A DNA stretch of 44,478 nucleotides from Hoylesella enoeca JCM 12259 (GTDB taxonomy: Bacteria > Bacteroidota > Bacteroidia > Bacteroidales > Bacteroidaceae). The position numbers and the translations under genes are program-made. The stretch is from assembly GCF_000613405.1 (NCBI RefSeq), contig NZ_BAIX01000017.1, positions 1 through 44,478 of the forward strand. The letters run 5' to 3'. Shown here one piece after another: positions 9,271 through 16,366 of the stretch (position 1 is the stretch's first letter; each line of letters opens with the position of its first letter). The notes beneath the pieces are model-generated. The model made no database searches and was not told the DNA's origin. It saw nothing but the letters and a program-made list of their open reading frames with translations.

Positions 9271-9429
9271 ATGGCAAAGAAAGCGGTCGCAACCCTCCAT
9301 GAAGGTTCAACGGATGGTCGCGCATATACAAAGGTTATTAAAATGGTTCGCAGTCCGAAAACCGGTGCTTATGTTTTCGATGAGCGCATGGTGCCTAACG
9401 AGGCTGTGAAGGACTTTTTCAAGAATTGA
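9271..9429 (+). CDS. DUF4295 family small basic protein
   Basis: A 52-residue Lys-rich protein starting MAKKAVATLHEGSTDGR and ending KDFFKN. It matches the DUF4295 family, which in Bacteroidetes follows rpmG. Location and charge suggest a ribosome-linked role, but no function is established. The gene is short but well supported by its position 23 bases after rpmG and directly before a strong terminator. Confidence 0.9.
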   Translation: MAKKAVATLHEGSTDGRAYTKVIKMVRSPKTGAYVFDERMVPNEAVKDFFKN

Positions 9430-9453
9430 TATAATTGATTAAGACAATGATAC

Positions 9454-9485
9454 AAAAAGGCCGCAACTTATGTTGCGGCCTTTTT
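9454..9485 (+). terminator. Terminator of rpmB-rpmG-DUF4295 operon
   Basis: GGCCGCAAC pairs with GTTGCGGCC around a TTAT loop and is flanked by A5 and T5, so it can work in both directions. Confidence 0.92.
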
Positions 9486-9615
9486 GTGTAGATATATTGA
9501 ACTTTATCTCTCTTGTGATTAATAGTTGGACATTCGGCAACCGACCGTTACTTGCATGCTCGCTAATGGCTTCTTGCAATGCGATAAGCAGTCGATCAAA
9601 AGAGGAGAAGTTAGA

Positions 9616-9681
9616 AAGGGAATGGAAAGAAAGGCCGGCGAAATGATGAATTATTCTTGTCGCCTTTCTGTCCTTTCCCTT
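9616..9681. terminator. Imperfect hairpin between the operon and pheS
   Basis: AGAAAGG...GCGA pairs imperfectly with TCGCCTTTCT, and the outer GGGAA with TTCCC, followed by TTTTT on the plus strand. It lies at the 3' end of pheS and might terminate either side. Weak call. Confidence 0.35.
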
Positions 9682-9697
9682 TTTGCGTTTTATTTGT

Positions 9698-10738
9698 TTA
9701 ATTTGCGGCTTCGAACTCACGCAGAAAACGGACGTCGTTTTCGGAAAACATACGGAGATCAGCCACTTGATATTTGAGGTTTGTGATGCGCTCAATACCC
9801 AAACCGAATGCGTAGCCCGAATACACTGTGCTGTCTATGCCGCAGGCTTCGAGCACATTCGGATCCACCATGCCACAACCGAGAATCTCGACCCAGCCTG
9901 TGTGCTTGCAGAATCCACATCCCGTGCCACCGCAAATGTGACAGGAAATATCCATTTCGGCACTCGGTTCGGTAAAGGGAAAATAGCTCGGACGCAACCG
10001 AATTTCAGTGTTCTCGCCGAAAAGTTCACGTGCAAATGTGAGAAGAACTTGTTTTAAATCGGTGAACGACACATTTTTATCTATATAAAGACCCTCCAAC
10101 TGATGGAAAAAACAGTGTGCGCGGGCGCTGATAGCCTCGTTACGATAGACGCGTCCGGGGCAAATCACGCGGATTGGAGGCTGATGCGTTTCCATGTAAT
10201 GGCTCTGATCGTTGCTCGTGTGAGAGCGAAGCAAGATGTTGCGAGTCACATCATTGGGATTCTGTTCGATAAAAAATGTGTCTTGCATATCACGTGCGGG
10301 ATGATCGGCAGCAAAATTCAATTTGGTGAAGACGTGTAGATCGTCGTCGATCTCCGGTCCTTTGGCCAATGTGAAACCCATCCTTTGGAAAATATCGATG
10401 ATTTGATTTCTGGCGATTGTCAGTGGATGGCGTGTGCCCAGCGGTAACGGATAAGCCGTCCGGGTGAGATCCAATTCGTTGTCGGTGTCTTCTGTTGTGG
10501 CAAGCTGTTCTTTCAGCGCGTTGATTTTATCGGTGGCAGCCTGTTTCAATTCATTGATTTTGATGCCGACAGCCTTCTTTTGGTCGGCCGCCACATTGCG
10601 GAAGTCGGCCATCAGAGCCGTAATCTCGCCTTTTTTACTAAGATATTTGAGTCGGAGTTGTTCTATCTCATCTGCATTTTGTGCGGAAAGCATTTGCACT
10701 TCGCCAAGAAGTTGTTCTATCTTATCAGTTATCATCAT
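9698..10738 (-). CDS. pheS: Phenylalanine--tRNA ligase alpha subunit
   Basis: Catalytic class II subunit of the (alpha-beta)2 enzyme that charges tRNA-Phe. The N-terminal coiled coil (residues 1-90) is followed by the aminoacylation core with HPLTIARNQI, LLRSHTSNDQ, RVYRNEAISARAHCFFHQLE (motif 2) and FALGIERITNLKY (motif 3). The length of 346 residues is typical. Two adjacent Met codons at 10738 and 10735 are both possible starts. A -7 box (TAACTTTG on the minus strand, 10762-10769) lies just upstream. The beta subunit gene is not in the window. Confidence 0.96.
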   Translation of the reverse strand: MMITDKIEQLLGEVQMLSAQNADEIEQLRLKYLSKKGEITALMADFRNVAADQKKAVGIKINELKQAATDKINALKEQLATTEDTDNELDLTRTAYPLPLGTRHPLTIARNQIIDIFQRMGFTLAKGPEIDDDLHVFTKLNFAADHPARDMQDTFFIEQNPNDVTRNILLRSHTSNDQSHYMETHQPPIRVICPGRVYRNEAISARAHCFFHQLEGLYIDKNVSFTDLKQVLLTFARELFGENTEIRLRPSYFPFTEPSAEMDISCHICGGTGCGFCKHTGWVEILGCGMVDPNVLEACGIDSTVYSGYAFGLGIERITNLKYQVADLRMFSENDVRFLREFEAAN

Positions 10739-10761
10739 CTTATGGATTATAAAATTGCTTG

Positions 10762-10769
10762 CAAAGTTA
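10762..10769 (-). promoter_or_regulatory. -7 box of pheS
   Basis: Minus-strand TAACTTTG, 23 bases before the start codon, fits TAnnTTTG. Confidence 0.55.
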
Positions 10770-10811
10770 ATCTTTTTGCATCAAATTAAGAAACATATCG
10801 AAATAAAGTTG

Positions 10812-10819
10812 TACATTTG
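10812..10819 (+). promoter_or_regulatory. -7 box of the DUF4348-murB operon
   Basis: TACATTTG lies 48 bases before the ATG at 10868. It is divergent from the pheS box only about 45 bases away, so the two promoters share one short region. Confidence 0.6.
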
Positions 10820-10867
10820 CAGCGATTTGAGAGACCTATAAATAGAGATTGATAAGGAGTAAATGAA

Positions 10868-11719
10868 ATGAGAAAAAGTGCATTCTTTTTCGTTCTTGCG
10901 GCAGTGATGACGCTTGTTGTTTTCCCTTTCGGTGCTTGCTCTGACAAGCGACCGGCGGCCGACACCCTGTCGTCGGATTCGACCATGACGGACACTGCCA
11001 CCGTCGATACGTTGGAAACATTGATCTCGGAAACGCCGATGCCCAAGGCGGCCGATGAATTATTCGATGATTTTATCTTCAATTTCGCAGCCAATCGCAA
11101 GTTGCAGTTCTCACGAATCAAGTTTCCTTTGAAGGTGGACAAGGGCGGTCGGGTGGCCTATCTCGACAAAAAGCATTGGCGGATGGAGCATTTTTTTATG
11201 CGGCAAGGGTATTACACGCTGATACTTGATAATCGTCGACAGTTGAAACTGATGAAAGACACCACGATCAATCGTGTTACCATCGAGAAGATTCATCTCA
11301 AAGATAAAGCGCTCACACAGTTTGTTTTCGATCGATTGGGCGGACAGTGGATGATGACCGGTATCCATCACACACCGATGGAACGGAGTCTGAATGCCTC
11401 GTTCTTGCAATTCTATGAGCGGTTTTCGGTCGACAGCGCTTTCCAAGTGGCCAGCATGAACGATTTGGTGGAGTTTACCAGTCCCGACCCCGACGATGAT
11501 TTCAGCACGCAGACGGGATCGATCATCCCCGATCAATGGCCTTCGTTTAAACCGGGACTGATTCCTTCGGGCGTTATTTATAACATTCTTTACGGTCAGA
11601 AATACACGGAGAGCAACCAGAAAATCTTTGTAATCCGTGGCATTGCCAACGGAATGGAAGAGGAACTCGTGTTTCGCAAACGAGGCGGAGCATGGAAGCT
11701 GATGAAGTTTAACAGTTAG
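10868..11719 (+). CDS. DUF4348 family lipoprotein
   Basis: A 283-residue predicted lipoprotein: basic start MRKSA, a hydrophobic stretch, and a lipobox ending FGAC at about residue 24. A Thr/Asp/Ser-rich linker (about residues 30-55) leads into the domain ADELFDDFIFNFA...QFSRIKFPL, which matches DUF4348 of Bacteroidetes. The remainder alternates beta-rich segments and ends RKRGGAWKLMKF. Function is unknown; an outer-membrane or periplasmic role is inferred from the signal. The stop codon abuts the murB start without a gap, so the two are co-transcribed. Confidence 0.82.
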   Translation: MRKSAFFFVLAAVMTLVVFPFGACSDKRPAADTLSSDSTMTDTATVDTLETLISETPMPKAADELFDDFIFNFAANRKLQFSRIKFPLKVDKGGRVAYLDKKHWRMEHFFMRQGYYTLILDNRRQLKLMKDTTINRVTIEKIHLKDKALTQFVFDRLGGQWMMTGIHHTPMERSLNASFLQFYERFSVDSAFQVASMNDLVEFTSPDPDDDFSTQTGSIIPDQWPSFKPGLIPSGVIYNILYGQKYTESNQKIFVIRGIANGMEEELVFRKRGGAWKLMKFNS

Positions 11720-12736
11720 ATGAAAGACATCAGAGATTATAGTCTGCTGCGGCATAATACATTCGGCATCGATGTTCGATGTCGGCGATTTGTCGAATTT
11801 ACGTCGGTCGGAGAGTTGCAGACGGTTATCAGTTCGTTGGCGGAGACGGATCAGCCTCTGCTTTTTATTGGTAGCGGCAGCAATCTGCTGTTCACAGCCG
11901 ACTATCCCGGCACAGTTTTGCATTCGGCAATTCGTGGTGTGGAGCTTATCGACAGCGATTCGATCCATCAATACATTCGTTGCGGATCGGGCGAGACTTG
12001 GGATGACATTGTTGCGCAATGTGTGTCGCACGGTTGGTATGGCGCAGAAAATCTGTCGTTGATCCCAGGCGAAGTCGGTGCCAGCGCCGTTCAAAACATC
12101 GGTGCTTATGGTGTTGAGGTCAAAGATCTCATCGTTCAGGTCGAAGCAGTGGAAATCGAGACAGGCCGGCCCGTGTCGTTTACCAATGCCGAGTGTTGCT
12201 ATTCCTATCGGAAAAGCCGTTTCAAGGATGATTGGAAAGGGCGATTCATCATTACGCATGTCACGTATGCCCTCTCCAAAACATTTCATCCGCACTTGGA
12301 TTATGGCAACATACGGGCTGCTTTGGCGGCACGAAACATCTCGGAACCGTCTGCCGCTGAACTGCGTGACACGATAATTACCATTCGGCAAGCTAAACTT
12401 CCTGATCCGAAAGTGGAGGGAAATGCCGGGAGTTTCTTTATGAATCCTGTTGTTTCGATGCAGAAATACAAAGAATTGGCTCGCATGTATCCTGACATCC
12501 CGCATTACACCATAGACGGTGAACATGAGAAGATCCCCGCCGGATGGTTGATTGATCGCTGCGGATGGAAGGGTAGGGCGCTCGGTAAGGCCGGCGTGCA
12601 CGACAAACAAGCACTCGTGCTTGTCAATAAAGGCGGTGCCACGGGAGCCGATATCGTGTATTTGTGCGACACGATACGGCACGACGTTTTACAAAAGTTC
12701 GGCATCGAGATCAAACCCGAGGTGAATATTCTATGA
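11720..12736 (+). CDS. murB: UDP-N-acetylenolpyruvoylglucosamine reductase
   Basis: Flavoenzyme that reduces UDP-GlcNAc-enolpyruvate to UDP-MurNAc in peptidoglycan precursor synthesis. The sequence shows the N-terminal LLRHNTFGIDV, the FAD-binding segment LLFIGSGSNLLF, GAENLSLIPGEVGASAVQNIGAYG split over residues 114-137, and the C-terminal substrate domain with GNAGSFFMNPV and AGWLIDRCGWKG. The length of 338 residues fits the E. coli-type enzyme. Its last bases overlap the start of the next gene as ATGA. Confidence 0.97.
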   Translation: MKDIRDYSLLRHNTFGIDVRCRRFVEFTSVGELQTVISSLAETDQPLLFIGSGSNLLFTADYPGTVLHSAIRGVELIDSDSIHQYIRCGSGETWDDIVAQCVSHGWYGAENLSLIPGEVGASAVQNIGAYGVEVKDLIVQVEAVEIETGRPVSFTNAECCYSYRKSRFKDDWKGRFIITHVTYALSKTFHPHLDYGNIRAALAARNISEPSAAELRDTIITIRQAKLPDPKVEGNAGSFFMNPVVSMQKYKELARMYPDIPHYTIDGEHEKIPAGWLIDRCGWKGRALGKAGVHDKQALVLVNKGGATGADIVYLCDTIRHDVLQKFGIEIKPEVNIL

Positions 12737-13494
12737 GATTGACTTTTCTCGGTACAGGCACCTCGGGTGGTGTTCCGGCTCTCGGCTGTGATTGCGCAGT
12801 CTGTCGAAGTACAGATCCGCACGATAAACGCCTGCGGACGGCCGCCCTCTTGGAGACAGAAACCACACGAATTCTCATTGACAGCGGTCCCGATATTCGT
12901 CAACAATTGCTCGCACAGCCTTTCCGAAAGATCGATGGCGTGCTTCTCACACACATTCATTATGATCATGTGGCCGGCATCGATGATCTCCGGCCGCATT
13001 GCGTATTCGGAAACATCGATATCTATGCCGACACTAACACTGTGGGCGGACTGAAACAGACGATGCCTTACTGCTTTACAGACAAACTCTATCCTGGAGT
13101 TCCACTGCTAAAATTACACACCATCGTGCCGCATCAGCATCTTCGTATTGGCGACATTGCGTTGACGCCCATCCGGGTGATGCACGATCAATTGCCCATA
13201 CTCGGTTATCGGTTCGGTAAGTTGGCCTATATCACGGATATGAAAACAATCGATGCCGGCGAACTCAAATATTTGCGAGGCGTAGAAACGCTGGTGGTCA
13301 ATGCGCTTCGGTTTGAGAAAGAGCATCATTCCCATCAACTGGTGGCCGACGCCATTAAGTTTTCCCATCGCATCGGAGCACGACGCACCTTTCTGATTCA
13401 CGTCACTCATCAGATCGGTTTTCATGAGGTGGCCAACCATCGATTGCCCGAAAATTTCCAAATTCCCTATGACGGAATGGCTATTGAGGTGTGA
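12733..13494 (+). CDS. MBL-fold metal-dependent hydrolase, PhnP-like
   Basis: A cytosolic metallo-beta-lactamase-fold phosphodiesterase-type enzyme of 253 residues. It starts MRLTFLGTGTSGGVP and has a CDCAVC cluster like PhnP-type proteins. The metal motif THIHYDHVAGIDDL lies at about residues 75-88, with later ligands in ITDMK and LIHVTHQ. The substrate is not known; relatives act on cyclic phosphodiesters or as lipoyl/octanoyl-related hydrolases. The start overlaps the murB stop by ATGA, so it is translationally coupled, and it is the last gene of this operon. Confidence 0.88.
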   Translation: MRLTFLGTGTSGGVPALGCDCAVCRSTDPHDKRLRTAALLETETTRILIDSGPDIRQQLLAQPFRKIDGVLLTHIHYDHVAGIDDLRPHCVFGNIDIYADTNTVGGLKQTMPYCFTDKLYPGVPLLKLHTIVPHQHLRIGDIALTPIRVMHDQLPILGYRFGKLAYITDMKTIDAGELKYLRGVETLVVNALRFEKEHHSHQLVADAIKFSHRIGARRTFLIHVTHQIGFHEVANHRLPENFQIPYDGMAIEV

Positions 13495-13541
13495 TATTCT
13501 GCTCTTTTATTATAAAAAGTGTTTTCTAACATATAAAAATA

Positions 13542-13573
13542 TTTGTTTGAGGAGAGAAATGGGCCTACATTTG
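13542..13573 (+). promoter_or_regulatory. Orphan promoter in the gap after the MBL gene
   Basis: TTTG (13542-13545), 20 bases, then TACATTTG (13566-13573): a full Bacteroidetes promoter with no ORF behind it before the hairpin at 13634. Confidence 0.65.
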
Positions 13574-13579
13574 CAAATG

Positions 13580-13670
13580 TTATCCTGAATACAATCTTTT
13601 TACCTTAAAAGAGAACTAATACTTATTGAAATTAAATGCTCCCTCTGTGAAGAGGGAGCATTTACTGTTT
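13580..13670 (+). ncRNA. Candidate small RNA with terminal hairpin
   Basis: A transcript from the orphan promoter would start near 13580 and run into a perfect 13-bp hairpin, AAATGCTCCCTCT (13634-13646) with AGAGGGAGCATTT (13651-13663). No start codon opens a useful frame in between. The stem is followed by ACTGTTTT rather than a clean T-run. It could instead be a displaced terminator of the murB operon. Confidence 0.4.
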
Positions 13671-13716
13671 TAAGCCATTGGTCAACGCTTTTTCCTCTAT
13701 CACGCCCTTGTTTTTT

Positions 13717-14029
13717 CGTTCGTCAGCCGTGGCTGAAACGTTGTTTTTTTGGTTTTGAGGGTTTCAGCCGTGGCTGAAACGTTGTTTTTTTGGTTTTGAG
13801 GGTTTCAGCCGTGGCTGAAACGTTGTTTTTTCGGTTTTGAGGGTTTCAGCCGCGGCTGAAACGTTGTTTTTCTAATTTTTTACTCGTCGGGACCCCCCGA
13901 CGGGCCGTTTTCCTAATTTTTTGGCTTTCGGGATTCCCCGAAACGTTGTTTTTGCAGTTTTTTGCTCGTCGGGACTCCCCGACGCGCTATTTTTTCTCCG
14001 GTCGACTCGTCGGGGCATCCCGACGAGCA
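13717..14029. repeat. Hairpin array 2, about eight units of 40 bp
   Basis: Palindromes lie about 40 bp apart: TTTCAGCCGTGGCTGAAA type at about 13723, 13761, 13802 and 13842, then GTCGGGACCCCCCGAC at 13886, TTTCGGGATTCCCCGAAA at 13926, CGTCGGGACTCCCCGACG at 13967 and CTCGTCGGGGCATCCCGACG at 14007. The spacers (CGTTGTTTTTTTGGTTTTGAG or CGTTGTTTTTGCAGTTTTTTG) are conserved. Read on the minus strand, they match the spacers of array 1, and the segment GGGAGTCCCGACGAGCA occurs in both arrays. Confidence 0.87.
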
Positions 14030-14175
14030 GTTTCATCAATCGCGAGCTTCAACCTGAGCATATCTTTCTAATCGTTTTTTGTTCATCGTCTCTGTGTTTG
14101 GAATGAATTGCGTTAAACTTCCGAATTTCTGCAAATATTCCAACGATTTTATGTTACTTTGCAGCCCGTATATAA

Positions 14176-15144
14176 ATGAATGCTTCGATGAAGAACCAGA
14201 AGATGTATGAGGCTGATGATAAAATGATCAACCTGATAAAAGATAATTACGATTTGTTGCAAAGTCTCGGATCGTTTGGGATTAGTTTAGGTTTTGGTGA
14301 TAAGACAGTGCGGGAGGTTTGCGAAAGCCAAAAAGTGGATACGTATACGTTTTTGGCTGTGATCAATTTCACAATCAACGGTTATCGTGATTTTGACAAT
14401 ATCGATCGTCTCTCAGTGCCGACACTGATCCAGTATCTGCGGGCTTCGCACGAGTATTATCTCGATTTCCAACTGCCCAATATTCGGTCCGGATTGGTGA
14501 ATGCGCTGGATGAGAATGATAATTTGGCCCGATTGATTCTCAAACTCTTTGATGAATATTCACATAGCATCCATTCTCACATGCGTTATGAAGAGAAAAC
14601 AGTGTTTCCCTATGTGGAATCGTTGATGAATAACAATGTAACCGGAAACTATGATATCGCCACTTATTCCCAGCATCACGGGCAGGCTGATCAGAAATTG
14701 CGTGAACTGAAAAATATCATCATCAAATATCTGCCGAGTGACGGGCTGCATAACAATCAATTGGTGGCCACGCTCTATGATATTTATAATAATGAGCAAT
14801 GGTTGTCTCGGCACGCCGAGGTGGAGGATGAGATCTTCGTCCCCGTGATTCGGAAGATGGAGCAGAAGTTCAGACAAAACGATGTGTCGGTCAAAATATC
14901 CAGCATGATCAGTCAGGGGTCCGATCATGTCGACACGCTGAGTGATCGGGAGAAGGATGTGATCGTGAGTCTGGTGCAAGGGATGACTAATAAAGAGATT
15001 GCCGACCACCTGTGTATATCCGTCAACACAGTGATCACGCATCGGCGGAATATCGCGCGCAAGTTGCAGATTCATTCTCCGGCAGGCCTCACCATTTATG
15101 CGATCGTCAACAATCTGGTAGACATTTCCACCGTCAAATTGTAA
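14176..15144 (+). CDS. ScdA_N / hemerythrin / LuxR-type transcriptional regulator
   Basis: A 322-residue protein with three modules. Residues about 25-65 (LGSFGISLGFGDKTVREVC) resemble the ScdA/YtfE N-terminal domain of iron-sulphur repair proteins. Residues about 95-235 form a hemerythrin-type diiron domain, with candidate ligands in RASHEYYLDF, HSHMRYEEKTVFPYVE, SQHHGQAD and SRHAEVEDEIFVP. Residues about 255-315 are a LuxR-type helix-turn-helix (LSDREKDVIVSLVQGMTNKE, ISVNTVITHRRNIARKLQ). This suggests a cytosolic regulator that senses oxygen, NO or iron state; that role is inferred from the domains. The stop is 3 bases before a second LuxR gene on the same strand. Confidence 0.85.
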   Translation: MNASMKNQKMYEADDKMINLIKDNYDLLQSLGSFGISLGFGDKTVREVCESQKVDTYTFLAVINFTINGYRDFDNIDRLSVPTLIQYLRASHEYYLDFQLPNIRSGLVNALDENDNLARLILKLFDEYSHSIHSHMRYEEKTVFPYVESLMNNNVTGNYDIATYSQHHGQADQKLRELKNIIIKYLPSDGLHNNQLVATLYDIYNNEQWLSRHAEVEDEIFVPVIRKMEQKFRQNDVSVKISSMISQGSDHVDTLSDREKDVIVSLVQGMTNKEIADHLCISVNTVITHRRNIARKLQIHSPAGLTIYAIVNNLVDISTVKL

Positions 15145-15147
15145 TGA

Positions 15148-15754
15148 ATGGAAGACAGGATGAAAGTCGGTCGTCCCCGCGTGGCGATCATCGATCCCAA
15201 CACGTTGGCCGTCTTAGGACTGAAACAGATCTTGCAGAATGTGATGCCCATCATGACTGTCGAGACATTCAATTCATTCGAAGAATTGCAACAGGCGCAA
15301 GCCGATGACTTCGTGCATTATTTCGTTGCCGTGAATGAAGTGTTAGAAAGTGAGCCATTTTTCTTTGAGCGTCGGCACCGCACCATTGTTTTGACCACAT
15401 CCCACAATCCCAACACCCAACTGAGTCGATTCCATAGCCTTTGTATCAATGTGCCGAAGATCAATTGGTGCGTTCTATCCTTGCTCTTGAACAGGCTGCG
15501 CACGCCAACGGCAAGAATCTTCCTCCGCTTCCGCGCGCTTTGCGTGCCCAGATTCTGACTGATCGGGAAATTGAAGTTTTGTCTCTCATTGTGCAAGGGC
15601 TGATTAATAAGGAAGTGGCCGACCGGCTTCACATCGGGATAACAACCGTCATCACGCATCGCAAGAATATTATGGAGAAGTTGGGCATGAAGAGTGTGAG
15701 CGCTCTCACTATCTATGCGTGATGCACGGCTATGTGGATATCAATAAGATATAG
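15148..15754 (+). pseudogene. LuxR-type response regulator, two frameshifts
   Basis: The N-terminal part (RVAIIDPNTLAVLGLKQIL) looks like a receiver domain with few of the usual acidic residues. The C-terminal LuxR domain reads ILTDREIEVLSLIVQGLINK and TTVITHRKNIMEKLG. The first frame leaves homology at about 15447 and stops at 15558. The second frame (in use from about 15441) stops at 15722 after LTIYA, but one more base there would give VMHGYVDINKI and a stop at 15752-15754, which parallels the LTIYAIVNNLVDIS ending of the neighbouring regulator. Two single-base losses are therefore needed to explain it, both possible at GG pairs. An intact gene would give about 202 residues. It is probably the operon partner of the hemerythrin regulator. 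Confidence 0.7.
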
Positions 15755-15795
15755 TGCAAGCGGGGTAGCATTAAGTAAATTTCTTTTAGGTTTAC

Positions 15796-15826
15796 TTGTG
15801 TGGTTAAGATTTATTATTTACCTTTG
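15796..15826 (+). promoter_or_regulatory. Promoter of fimbrillin module 1
   Basis: TTG (15796-15798), 20 bases, then TACCTTTG (15819-15826). The box, spacing and surrounding bases (ACTTGTsTGkTTAAGATT) are nearly identical at 42061-42091 before module 2. Confidence 0.75.
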
Positions 15827-15856
15827 CCGAGATTTTGATAATTGAGAGTTATAGAC

Positions 15857-16000
<144 letters not shown>

Positions 16001-16182
16001 TACTATCTATTGAGTTCTCGCCTACGTGCGCGAGAAACATCTCCGATCTTTCCAAAGGCAGGGGAGAACTTTATAAACAAAGGACTCGGTTGAGTTTCCT
16101 TTGTTTCTCTCTTCATGTCCTTTTGCTAAATAGCATGAAGGGGAACAACGACAGATATTCAATTTAAACTAACAAGATAAGT

Positions 16183-16353
16183 ATGAACAAAAAACAAATT
16201 CAGAAACAACATTATTTTGCGCCATGGTGTGAAATAATCTCGGCAGAAGCAACCAGTTTGATCTGTGCAAGTCCGCTGAAGCCAGAACTTACAGAGGATG
16301 ATTGGGATAGTGAAACAATTATAGGTGATGGAGATGAAAACGAATTTGAATAA
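16183..16353 (+). CDS. Small ORF (56 aa) before fimbrillin 1
   Basis: Not a recognised family. It starts MNKKQIQKQHYFAPWCEIIS, continues with an ICASP motif and TEDDWD, and has a strongly acidic tail ending ENEFE. The small ORF before module 2 has exactly the same length and the same pattern: Y-x-A-P-x-C, then I, Ser/Glu, I-C, an EDDWD-like motif and an acidic end. Two Cys positions are shared. There is no signal peptide. The next gene starts 13 bases after the stop, so the two are co-transcribed. Similar short peptides often precede fimbrillin genes in Bacteroidales, without a known job; a chaperone, anchor-linked or regulatory role is only a guess. Confidence 0.65.
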   Translation: MNKKQIQKQHYFAPWCEIISAEATSLICASPLKPELTEDDWDSETIIGDGDENEFE

Positions 16354-16366
16354 AAGAAACATAACA

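Noticed and set aside
11111..12682. Minus-strand frame of 523 codons opposite the DUF4348 and murB genes
   Set aside because: It spans two well-supported plus-strand genes and has no recognisable domain.
13921..14106. Short coding frame at the end of hairpin array 2
   Set aside because: It is made of repeat sequence plus intergenic bases, has no promoter or family match, and overlaps palindromes.
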